Source of the DNA: Protopterus annectens
Taxonomy: Eukaryota; Chordata; Ceratodontiformes; Protopteridae
Assembly: GCF_019279795.1 (NCBI RefSeq)
Contig: NC_056733.1
Coordinates: 1,114,404,682-1,114,468,681, forward strand
Direction: 5' to 3'
Length of the DNA: 64,000 nucleotides
Part shown: in pieces, positions 1 to 10,000 of the stretch
Layout of the letters: every line of letters starts with the position of its first letter
Position numbering within the stretch: the first letter of the stretch is position 1
Position numbers and translations under genes: made by a program
The notes under the pieces: generated by a model
Database searches by the model: none
Told to the model about the DNA's origin: nothing
The model's input: the letters and a program-made list of their open reading frames with translations, nothing else

Positions 1-236
1 TAGACAATTGCATGGTGAGCAGGAAATTCATCCTTGGATTGGTGCCTGTGTCTGTAATGGACACAGGTACTCTGTAAATGCTTCATCTGTTAGGTCCCTG
101 ACTATAAATGTTTCATCTCTCAAGCCCCATCTTACACTTATCAAGGGTAACAGAACTTGCCAGACATTTGGGATGCATAGCTAGGTTTAAAAAAGCCCCA
201 GTGGTTGTTAGCCTAATACACACCTATGAACATATG
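1..236 (+). pseudogene. CR1-type LINE 3' end (ORF2 C-terminus plus 3'UTR)
   Basis: Positions 3-74 translate to the last residues of a CR1-type ORF2 (ending ...GLVPVSVMDTGTL, stop at 75). They match the C-terminus of the reverse-strand CR1 at 3447-5660 (...GLAPMSVMNTGNV). The following 160 bases match that element's 3'UTR and end in the same motif built around CTATGAAC. The rest of the element lies off the left edge of the window. It is non-functional as seen. Confidence 0.8.
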
Positions 237-365
237 AGCGTACCTGACCTAGTGCAACATCTTCCAATGGGCATTAGACTTGAACTGCACTGCAGAGGTC
301 TGAACAGTCAAGAAGCAAAGGTGAGGTTATTTTTAAACTGCAGTACATTTCCTTAACAGTAAGTG

Positions 366-366
<1 letters not shown>

Positions 367-435
<69 letters not shown>
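367..435. repeat. (AT)n microsatellite
   Basis: About 68 bases of pure AT dinucleotide repeat. It abuts the left end of a foldback element that starts GGGTCT at 436. A second AT run abuts that element's other end. Confidence 0.97.
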
Positions 436-439
<4 letters not shown>

Positions 440-1035
440 CTATATTAGTACATCGAAATTTCACTATTTCAAATGTTCTAATATGACCCCTATTCAGCGA
501 ATGCTGAAAATAGCGAAATGACAGAAAAACAATTTTTTTCCTAGGGAAAGAATTCGGTTGTCCATTTCTGTCGTTTCACTATTTCCAGCACTGTGGTGGA
601 AAGTTACGGGCCGGGTTCAGGTAAGTGTGCGATTGGGTGCTGGTTAGGTGAGCTAGGGTTAGGGCGTGGGTTAGGTATGTGTGCGATTGTGTGGCTGTGA
701 GGGTTAGGGCGGGTTAGGTGAGTTAGGGTTAGGGCGCAGGTGAGGTGAGTGTGCGATAGTGACGGACCTTAGGGTTAGGGTTTGGGTTAAGGTAAGTGGA
801 TAGTTAATGGTGTTTGTACAGTTTAGTGTAAGGTTAGCTGTAAGATTTTAGGTGTATGTGTGTGGATTGCTGTTTGTTTGGTGTGCTTGTGTTCTGTGTA
901 TGTGTTTCAGAACAGCAAATTTTTTCCCTAGGAAAGAATTTGCTGTTCTGCATGTTCGATGTTGTCAGCGTTTGCTGAATAGGGGTCGATATTAGAACAT
1001 TCGAAATTGTGAAATTTCGATGTTCTAATATAGAC

Positions 1036-1037
<2 letters not shown>
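436..1037. mobile_element. Foldback element 1 (602 bp, nested-hairpin TIRs)
   Basis: The two ends are long imperfect inverted repeats: 436-500 reads GGGTCTATATTAG..., and the reverse complement of 960-1037 reads the same. Each arm is itself a hairpin, because TATTAGAACAT reappears inverted within the arm. Further in, each side has a second hairpin of the type CAAATTTTTTCCCTAGG...AATTTG (520-572 and 908-950). The centre (640-790) is rich in TTAGGG-like words. No transposase is encoded, so it is non-autonomous. It sits between AT microsatellites, so a target duplication cannot be read. Superfamily is unknown. Confidence 0.8.
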
Positions 1038-1106
<69 letters not shown>

Positions 1107-1116
1107 TATATATATA
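1038..1116. repeat. (AT)n(AC)n(AT)n microsatellite
   Basis: Pure AT repeat to 1096, a short AC run to 1105, then AT to 1116. It separates foldback elements 1 and 2. Apparent ORFs of alternating Ile-Tyr here are repeat artefacts. Confidence 0.95.
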
Positions 1117-1461
1117 GATGCACTTTATAAGCTCGAAATCCTGAAATTTCGAATTTCAGAATCTCAAGCCCATAAAGTGGAAAAATTCAAAACCCGAAAG
1201 CACAAAACTGCGAAACCCTAAATCCCGAAACCAGAAAACTGCGAAATCCAAACTCCCAAAACCACAAAACCTCGAAAACACACAGCACACACTACACAAC
1301 ACATACAAACACAGATACACACTTCTGACAATGCCAAAAACCAATACAACACACACACAACTAAACAAGCACACACACCTACCCTTATGATATGCAGGGG
1401 GGGGCAAGCCCCCCTATACCCCCACACCCCCCCACCTAAAAATTCTAACTCCAAGGTCGCA

Positions 1462-1523
<62 letters not shown>

Positions 1524-1803
1524 ACACACACGAAACACCACCACACAAACTACATTCCTCTCACACACACACATCACAGTAACAACACACACTAACACAC
1601 ACTACAGCCCCTACCCAACACCTTTAATTATAAACACTTACCTGAATCCATGAACACAGCGCAACACCAGAACCGCTAATTCAAAATCTCCGACATTCGG
1701 GATTTTGAATTTTGCGCTTCTGGGGTTGCGATGTTCCGATCTTTTCACTTTATAGCTCGAGATTCTGAAATTCGATATTTCAGGATTTCAAACTTATAAA
1801 CAG

Positions 1804-1806
<3 letters not shown>
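1117..1806. mobile_element. Foldback element 2 (~690 bp)
   Basis: The left arm (about 1120-1185, ...CTTTATAAGCTCGAAATCC...) matches the reverse complement of the right arm (about 1738-1806) over roughly 65 bp with few mismatches. As in element 1, each arm contains its own smaller palindrome (GAAATCCTGAAAT against its inverse). The interior has a G-run/C-run block (1396-1436), then an AC microsatellite (1464-1531). No protein is encoded. Both flanks are AT microsatellites. Confidence 0.75.

Positions 1807-1886
<80 letters not shown>
1807..1886. repeat. (AT)n(GT)n microsatellite
   Basis: AT repeat to about 1856, then GT repeat to about 1884, directly abutting foldback element 2. Confidence 0.95.
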
Positions 1887-2868
1887 TCTGTTTGAGTACA
1901 TTTGTCAAATGGAATGCAGTTCAAATTGAGTCAATGGGAGGCTGCTATTTTACGAGTTTGCTGAATATCAGAGACAGAAATATTTTTCCCCTTTCGCCGT
2001 GCGATTTCAGCATTTTTATATTTACAACTTTTAAGTTAGATGGGTACTTGCTCGCTTACAAAATCAATTACGTTTTTGAGTAGTACATTTTATCGAAGAG
2101 TTTTCTTCAATAAAACGGACTTTGACTAGGTTGTAGTTGAGTATTCATCACATACACACTAATATGGTTTCCAGGCATTCTGTTGAATGCACAGCTTCTT
2201 GACAGCTATTTTTTTTCTCACAAGCTATCAAATGGACTCATAAGCAAGTGCAGGAACAAGAGAGTCTCATTAAGAGCAACTTTGTGTCTTGTAATGGTGT
2301 TTCCCTTGTGGTTGCAGCTGTGTGACCATGGAGTTAGTGCATATAAACAAGGAGGTAGGAGGGCTCACATCAGTGGTGTGGGGAGCTAAAGAGGTAAAGC
2401 CATCCATGTAACACATGCTTGCAATTTTTTTTTAATTTAATGCATTACCATTCGCAAAAGGAAGCTATATTTCCTTTCATGACTATTTTTTTTTCATTTT
2501 CTTTCTATAATTTCAACATTCTGGCATCAATATAATAGAAACTCATCTATTAATGACATTCATATTCTCACACAACAAACACGCAAACACTTTTCTTAAT
2601 TCAGTACAGCTTTAGGACAGCTTAGATTACTTTATACATTTTCCACTGGTATAATAAGTTTAAGTTTATTACAATTTTCTTCACACTGACTCTTTCAGTT
2701 ACTGTCAGTAGTATCGCTTCACATGGTCACAGCTTTCCTTTTGCCTTAGCTTGCAGCAATATCAATAGCCATTTACTGTAAACTCCTTTAAGGTCATCTA
2801 AAGACATTCAGATGCGCTGACAGCTAAATTCCACCAGGTGCCACCAGGTGGCAGCACTGAAGCAAAAA
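1887..2868. other. No recognisable feature
   Basis: AT-rich unique-looking sequence. Only short ORFs without family resemblance are present. I see no repeat structure or RNA gene. Confidence 0.6.
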
Positions 2869-3127
2869 AAAGAACAAACATCAAGTGTGAAATACAAATC
2901 CAGTATGCCATAAATGATGTGTATCATGTGTATCACATGGGCACATTGCCCCTGTCCTGATTAGTCTGCCCTAAGTCATCTGTACTCTGTTCTGAACCTG
3001 AGTCATCAGCATGGAGGCACTCAACAGATAGTAACCATTCCAACAGTATCATATCTATCCACGTGATATACATCCTGTATGGCATGGTGGATTTGTATTT
3101 CAAACTTGAGATGTTCATTTTGTCAGT
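2869..3127. mobile_element. Small inverted-repeat (MITE-like) element
   Basis: The bases around 2869-2935 (containing GAAATACAAATCCA and ATGCCATA) recur as an inverted copy at about 3057-3127 (TATGGCATGGTGGATTTGTA and onwards). The arms are about 60-65 bp and imperfect, around a unique centre of about 120 bp. No coding capacity. It could be a MITE or a local inverted duplication; I see no clear target duplication. Confidence 0.6.
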
Positions 3128-3446
3128 AGGATCACATGGACTGAAAAGCCCCTTAACATATTTGATTTGATGTAAGAGAGAGAAACAAGAATTTCTTCTT
3201 CTGGCTATCAACAAAAAATCTGAGTTGCAGAAGTGAGTAGGATCTGAACCTTATCTTGTAGATACTGGTTCTTGTAATTTCAGAGTACTACTGCTAAAGC
3301 TATGAAGTCTGGCAATGAGTCATCAGTTGCTATCCCTATATTTTCTGGTTATGCCTTCCTTATGGAACAACATTGCAAGGCGTTAAACCTATGGATGATT
3401 CAGAGTCACATTATGGCGTACCTGTTTATTCTCACAGGGGTTATTA
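3128..3446. other. No recognisable feature
   Basis: Unique-looking sequence between the small inverted repeat and the CR1 3' end. I see no gene, repeat or RNA. Confidence 0.5.
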
Positions 3447-5660
3447 TTCATAGGTTCATAGATGTTTACTAGGCTAATGACCACAAGGGCCTTTTTGAGC
3501 CTAACCATGCAGCCCAAATCTCTGACAAGTTCTGATACCCTTGATAAGTGTAACCATGGGCCTGGGAAATGAACCATTTACACATTACCTGTGTTCATTA
3601 CAGACATAGGTGCCAAACCAGGGATTAATTTCCAGTTTCCCATCCAGTTGTCCAAGTTGCACTTGAATTGGTTTAGGAAGGAACTCTGCTTCACATGGAT
3701 GGGGAGCATGTTCCATAGACGGGGTAGTCTCTGGGATACATACATATCTCTCCAACAGGTCCTATTTATATCACAGGCAAGGTTTAAGTCTTTAGAATGG
3801 GTAATTCTGGTGCGGTTTGTTCTGTGGATATGCAGGAGGTCCATCAGAGTGGGGTCTGACAATGCCCTGTATGCCAGGTATAGATCTCCCCTCAAAAGCA
3901 TGTAGTAGACAGAATACAGGGATAGGGCCTTGAGGCGGTCAGCATAGGGCATTTTACTTATGCCATGTATTCTTTTAGTGAGGAACCTCTGTGGATGTTC
4001 CAGTTGTTGGATATGCCTGGTTAGGTACATACCAAAGGGGGCATTGTACTCAATGATAGGCCTGATGTATGCCAAATACAGTGGAACAATGACTTCCTTG
4101 GACTTAGATACCATACCTTTATAACATAAAATGATTTCCTCACCACTGCAGTCACGTCATGGTCAAAGGCTAGATTACTATCTATGTGTGTCCCTAAGTC
4201 CCTAACTACTGGGTCAACTCTAAGGGGTGTGTTGGCAATACAATAGTTACCATGGATGAATGACTTCCCAAAGGATACTATTATGCATTTCTTGGCCTTT
4301 AGTTTTACTCCATGGCTCTGACACCAGTTGTTTGCCTGTGTCATCCCCTCCTGGAGAACATTTGTGTCAGTCTGAGATTCAATGACAGCACCTAATTTGC
4401 AATCATCTGCAAATTTAGTCAGCCAGAGACCACTAACATTGGCCTTGACTTCTGAGAAGTAAATGCCAAAAAGGAACGGTCCAAGGACTGATACTTGAGG
4501 GACTCCACTTGTGACTGGCCTCTTTGTAGAGGTGGACTCCCCAATTCTAACTTCCTGGGCCCTATCTGTGAGCCAGTTGGCTATCCACTGGGTGACATAT
4601 GGGTTTGTACCTAACCTCTTGAGTTTGTCAACAATGTCCAAGTGGGGTATTGTGTCAAATGCCTTGGCCAGGTCAAGGTAGTCAGTGTGAATGATTCTCT
4701 TCCCATCCATTGCTTTGGTGACCTTCTCAAAGAAGTCCACCAGGTTAAGTAGGCATGATCTGCCGCTGCCGAAACCAAACTGGGTTGGGTCCAGTGTCTG
4801 TAGGTTTACTATATCTCTGTTGACCATCTCTATGGTAATTCTTTCCATGGCTTTACATATAAGACTAGTGAGACTTATGGGTCTGTAGTTTCCAAGGTCT
4901 GTAGATGACTCTCCTTTGTGCAGAGGGATGACTGTTGCCTTTCTCCATTCATGAGGCATGAAGCCTGTTTGGAGGCTACAGTTAAATAGTAATTAAAGAG
5001 GTCATGATAGGTCATGTTTCATGCTATTTAGAAGATAGCCTGGGATATTGTCTGGGCCCATTGATGCAGTGTTCTTGGTCTTAGAGAGAGTATTAAGGAC
5101 CTGTTCCTTAGTGATAATAGGGAGAGTTATATTTGATATTTCCTGAGGGAAGGTTGAGGGAGAGAGAGAGGGGTAAAGCTGGAGCTGATTTTATCAGCCA
5201 GGAGGTTTGCCATATCTTCTGGCTCAGTATAGGTGACTCCATTTACAATGACCTCTGTACACAATTGTGTATTGCCTTTGAGGTTGCAGACATAGCTAAA
5301 GAATGCTTTGTGGTTGTCCTTGGCCTGGGAGGCCAAACTTACCTCAAATTTGACTTTGGTAGATTTTATTTGTCCTCTGAGTTGTTTGTTTAGTTTGATG
5401 AGAGTGCCCTTATCCTGCTGGGTGCTGCACCTCCTAATTTTTGCCATGATTTTATTCCTCCTGTTATACAGCCTGTTGAGTTTGTGATTCCACCAGGGTG
5501 GCTTGTTTTTTGAGTTAGTTCTGTACTTCTTCCTGGTGAGTACAGCTGCCTCTATGCAGCTAGTAACATGCTTGTACATGGTTTCTGTGAACACTTCTGC
5601 ACAGGCAGCAGTGTTCTCAGGGTTTATGGGGCTTGAAATTTTGCCAGGTTCTTACTTAAT
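3447..5660 (-). pseudogene. CR1-type LINE, 5'-truncated ORF2 (linker, RT, C-terminal domain)
   Basis: Read on the minus strand, this is the 3' two-thirds of a CR1-clade LINE ORF2. The order is a basic linker (5594-5127, PPWWNHKLNRLYNRR), then reverse transcriptase (4959-4021), then the C-terminal domain (4114-3578, ending WNMLPIHVKQSSFLNQFKCNLDNWMG). RT motifs are clear: NYRPISLTSL, motif A YLDLAKAFDTIPH, motif B GVPQVSVLGPFLF (V where G is usual) and motif C FADDCKLG. At least two frameshifts separate the parts. The endonuclease and ORF1 are missing, as in the common 5' truncation of LINEs. The 3' end at about 3447 carries CTATGAACCTATGAA. Its 3'UTR matches the fragment at 1-236 and differs from the younger CR1 copies at 32-37 kb and 47-55 kb, so it is a different subfamily. 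Confidence 0.88.
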
Positions 5661-5774
5661 AGCAAATGCATATTTATGCATTTGTATATACTTGTTAACC
5701 AGATAAGCCTATTAGACACAAGTGCCTTTTTTCAGGAGTGACCTGGGAGTTATTTATGGTTAAATAATTTATTT

Positions 5775-5965
5775 AAAGATCAGTTAGCATAATTGTTAAG
5801 GTCTTCACCTCCCATGCACAAAGTATAAGGTTCGAGCCTGACCTCTAGCCAATGCTTGTTTGGAGTTTGAATGTTCTCCCTTGGTCTCTGTGGGGTTCCT
5901 CTCACCTCCAAAACAACATGCTGGAATTTCCATCTCAAATTCACCAATGAATAGAGCTGTGGGCA
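5775..5965 (+). mobile_element. tRNA-derived SINE with L2-like tail (old)
   Basis: A tRNA-like head is visible: an A-box-like TTAGCATAATTGTTAAGG and a B-box-like GGTTCGAGCCT about 40 bases later. It is followed by a body reading TTTGGAGTTTGAATGTTCTCCC, which resembles the L2-derived 3' parts of fish-type SINEs and the SINEs at 23080 and 58667. It is diverged and its ends are uncertain. I see no target duplication. Confidence 0.5.
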
Positions 5966-6359
5966 ACAGCACAGGCTCTACATGGTGCCCTATAGGGAGA
6001 AGAGTTGTATAGACCAACTACTTTGGGCATCTACTGTGGTGCATAGTATCCTTAAGGTATGAGACCACAGATCACAGAATGCACACTTAGGCAGGGCTAG
6101 CCACTCAATGGTGTAAAACATGGCTCTAGGTCATTTGGTTATGTTGACTAATGCCACTAATGGGCATGGGTATTTGCTGATGATGAGTTGAGGACCCAGC
6201 CTACACTGACATACACTAAGGACCCATGGGAGGGTTGTAGGTGCCCTTAACGGCCAGTGTGTGCCCATCATAAAGCCCAGCAGCCTTGGGGTTAAACCAA
6301 TCAACCTGCCAAATGTAAACATAGAATTGCTACACTCAGTGTAAGTTCACTGACAGATG
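5966..6359. other. Unassigned; possibly SINE remainder and RTE 5' sequence
   Basis: No gene is seen. Part may be the degraded SINE body, and part the 5' end of the RTE element that becomes recognisable near 6419. Confidence 0.35.
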
Positions 6360-6418
6360 GAGCTTGGAAGTGGATGACGTGATGGTACTGAGGATGTTGG
6401 GCAGCAAAGACACTTGGC

Positions 6419-6960
6419 TTGGTATCCACGGTCAACTACTCAGGAGGAGGACAGGCTAGAAATGGTGCAAGAATTGTGCTGAGAGAGAGGCTTCAGAGGA
6501 CAGTGAGGGATGTCATCAGAATAAGTGACAGACACATGGCAATCAAACTCCAGCCTAATGATAGGGCAGTATTCATAATCTCAGCCTATGACCCACAATT
6601 GCAGGGCCTACTAGATAAAGCAGAACAACATGAATTGGTGTTGATAATAGGTGAACCACACATATCAAGATAGACAGAACAGGATATGAGGACTGCCTGG
6701 GTCCACATGGGTGGGGCAACAGGAATAAAGAAAGAGAGGCAATTCTAGACTTCCTCCTCTTTACTAGGGTAAAGAATGGGCATTGGGGTAGAATCAGTGA
6801 TTGCAAAGTCATCCACAGTGCAATAGCTGGCCCACAGCATAAACCACTGCATGCCAAAATCAGCTGCAGGCAGTGGTCAGTCAACAGAGGTCAGGATGAA
6901 GACCTGGAAGTTGACTGGAGGGACAAAGCACAACAGTTCATGGAATTACACTCTGGCACC
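6419..6960 (+). pseudogene. RTE LINE endonuclease fragment
   Basis: The translation 6419-6673 includes NGARIVLRERLQ, ISDRHMAIKLQ and IISAYDPQ, the pattern of an RTE-type APE endonuclease middle (GVGIVL..., R(L/H)M, ISAYAPQ). A further piece in another frame reads YEDCLGPHGWGNRNKEREAI, which matches the G-(Y/W)G-x-RN-x-EG-x-xIL stretch of RTE endonucleases. The N-terminal catalytic part is not recognisable. The GDLN motif is degraded to LIIGEPH. Frameshifts lie near 6670 and 6780. The normal role is nicking the target site for target-primed reverse transcription; this copy cannot make it. Confidence 0.7.
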
Positions 6961-7009
6961 TTAAGATGAGGAGGAAGTAGATGCAGTTGAAGAAGAATGG
7001 CAGCACCTC

Positions 7010-10000
7010 AAAAAGGCACGTGTGAGGACTACAGAACAGACATGTGGCCGAGCTAAAGTCCAGAAGAAAAAGGCATGTGTGAGGACTACAGAACAGACAT
7101 GTGGCCAAGCTAAAGTCCAGAAGAAAAAGGCATGTGTGAGGACTACAGAACAGACATGTGGCCGAGCTAAAGTTCAGAAGAAAAAGGCATGTGTGAGGAC
7201 TACAGAACAGACATGTGGCCAAGCTAAAGTCCAGAAGAAAAAGGCATGTGTGAGGACTACAGAACAGACATGTGGCCGAGCTAAAGTCCAGAAGAAAAAG
7301 GCACGTGTGAGGACTACAGAACAGACATGTGGCCAAGCTAAAGTCCAGAAGAAAAAGGCATCTGTGAGGACTACAGAACAGACATGTGGCCGAGCTAAAG
7401 TCCAGAAGAAAAAGGCATGTGTGAGGACTATAGAACAGACATGTGGCCAAGCTAAAGTCCAGAAGAAAAAGGCATGTGTGAGGACTACAGAACAGACATG
7501 TGGCCGAGCTAAAGTCCAGAAGAAAAAGGCATGTGTGAGGACTACAGAACAGACATGTGGCCAAGCTAAAGTCCAGAAGAAAAAGGCATGTGTGAGGACT
7601 ACAGAACAGACATGTGGCCAAGCTAAAGTCCAGAAGAAAAAGGCATGTGTGAGGACTACAGAACAGACATGTGGCCAAGCTAAAGTCCAGAAGAAAAAGG
7701 CATGTGTGAGGACTACAGAACAGACATGTGGCCAAGCTAAAGTCCAGAAGAAAAAGGCATGTGTGAGGACTACAGAACAGATATGTGGCCAAGCTAAAGT
7801 CCAGAAGAAAAAGGCATGTGTGAGGACTACAGAACAGACATGTGGCCAAGCTAAAGTCCAGAAGAAAAAGGCATGTGTGAGGACTACAGAACAGACATGT
7901 GGCCAAGCTAAAGTCCAGAAGAAAAAGGCATGTGTGAGGACTACAGAACAGACATGTGGCCAAGCTAAAGTCCAGAAGAAAAAGGCATGTGTGAGGACTA
8001 CAGAACAGACATGTGGCCAAGCTAAAGTCCAGAAGAAAAAGGCATGTGTGAGGACTACAGAACAGACATGTGGCCAAGCTAAAGTCCAGAAGAAAAAGGC
8101 ATGTGTGAGGACTACAGAACAGACATGTGGCCAAGCTAAAGTCCAGAAGAAAAGGCATGTGTGAGGACTACAGAACAGACATGTGGCCAAGCTAAAATCC
8201 AGAAGAAAAAGGCATGTGTGAGGACTACAGAACAGACATGTGGCCAAGCTAAAGTCCAGAAGAAAAAGGCATCTGTGAGGACTACAGAACAGACATGTGA
8301 CCAAGCTAAAGTCCAGAAGAAAAAGGCATGTGTGAGGACTACAGAACAGACATGTGGCCAAGCTAAAGTCCAGAAGAAAAAGGCATGTGTGAGGACTACA
8401 GAACAGACATGTGGCCAAGCTAAAGTCCAGAAGAAAAAAGGCATGTGTGAGGACTACAGAACAGACATGTGGCCAAGCTAAAGTCCAGAAGAAAAAGGCA
8501 TGTGTGAGGACTACAGAACAGACATGTGGCCAAGCTAAAGTCCAGAAGAAAAAGGCATGTGTGAGGACTACAGAACAGACATGTGGCCAAGCTAAAGTCC
8601 AGAAGAAAAAGGCATGTGTGAGGACTACAGAACAGACATGTGGCCAAGCTAAAGTCCAGAAGAAAAAGGCATGTGTGAGGACTACAGAACAGACATGTGG
8701 CCGAGCTAAAGTCCAGAAGAAAAAGGCATGTGTGAGGACTACAGAACAGACATGTGGCCGAGCTAAAGTCCAGAAGAAAAAGGCATGTGTGAGGACTACA
8801 GAACAGACATGTGGCCGAGCTAAAGTCCAGAAGAAAAAGGCATGTGTGAGGACTACAGAACAGACATGTGGCCGAGCTAAAGTCCAGAAGAAAAAGGCAT
8901 GTGTGAGGACTACAGAACAGACATGTGGCCAAGCTAAAGTCCAGAAGAAAAAGGCATGTGTGAGGACTACAGAACAGACATGTGGCCGAGCTAAAGTCCA
9001 GAAGAAAAAGGCATGTGTGAGGACTACAGAACAGACATGTGGCCGAGCTAAAGTCCAGAAGAAAAAGGCATGTGTGAGGACTACAGAACAGACATGTGGC
9101 CGAGCTAAAGTCCAGAAGAAAAAGGCATGTGTGAGGACTACAGAACAGACATGTGGCCGAGCTAAAGTCCAGAAGAAAAAGGCATGTGTGAGGACTACAG
9201 AACAGACATGTGGCCAAGCTAAAGTCCAGAAGAAAAAGGCATGTGTGAGGACTACAGAACAGACATGTGGCCGAGCTAAAGTCCAGAAAAAAAGGCATGT
9301 GTGAGGACTACAGAACAGACATGTGGCCAAGCTAAAGTCCAGAAGAAAAGGCATGTGTGAGGACTACAGAACAGACATGTGGCCGAGCTAAAGTCCAGAA
9401 GAAAAAGGCATGTGTGAGGACTACAGAACAGACATGTGGCCAAGCTAAAGTCCAGAAGAAAAAGGCATGTGTGAGGACTACAGAACAGACATGTGGCCGA
9501 GCTAAAGTCCAGAAGAAAAAGGCATGTGTGAGGACTACAGAACAGACATGTGGCCAAGCTAAAGTCCAGAAGAAAAGGCATGTGTGAGGACTACAGAACA
9601 GACATGTGGCCAAGCTAAAGTCCAGAAGAAAAAGGCATGTGTGAGGACTACAGAACAGACATGTGGCCAAGCTAAAGTCCAGAAGAAAAAGGCATGTGTG
9701 AGGACTACAGAACAGACATGTGGCCGAGCTAAAGTCCAGAAGAAAAAGGCATGTGTGAGGACTACAGAACAGACATGTGGCCAAGCTAAAGTCCAGAAGA
9801 AAAAGGCATGTGTGAGGACTACAGAACAGACATGTGGCCAAGCTAAAGTCCAGAAGAAAAAGGCATGTGTGAGGACTACAGAACAGACATGTGGCCAAGC
9901 TAAAGTCCAGAAGAAAAAGGCATGTGTGAGGACTACAGAACAGACATGTGGCCAAGCTAAAGTCCAGAAGAAAAAGGCATGTGTGAGGACTACAGAACAG

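Noticed and set aside
640-790. Interstitial telomere array
   Set aside because: TTAGGG words are irregular and lie inside a transposable element, not in tandem.
1009-1103. Ile-Tyr and Thr-His repeat ORFs in AT/AC microsatellites (also near 15.8 kb, 61.7 kb and 62.7 kb)
   Set aside because: Simple-sequence artefacts with no protein character.
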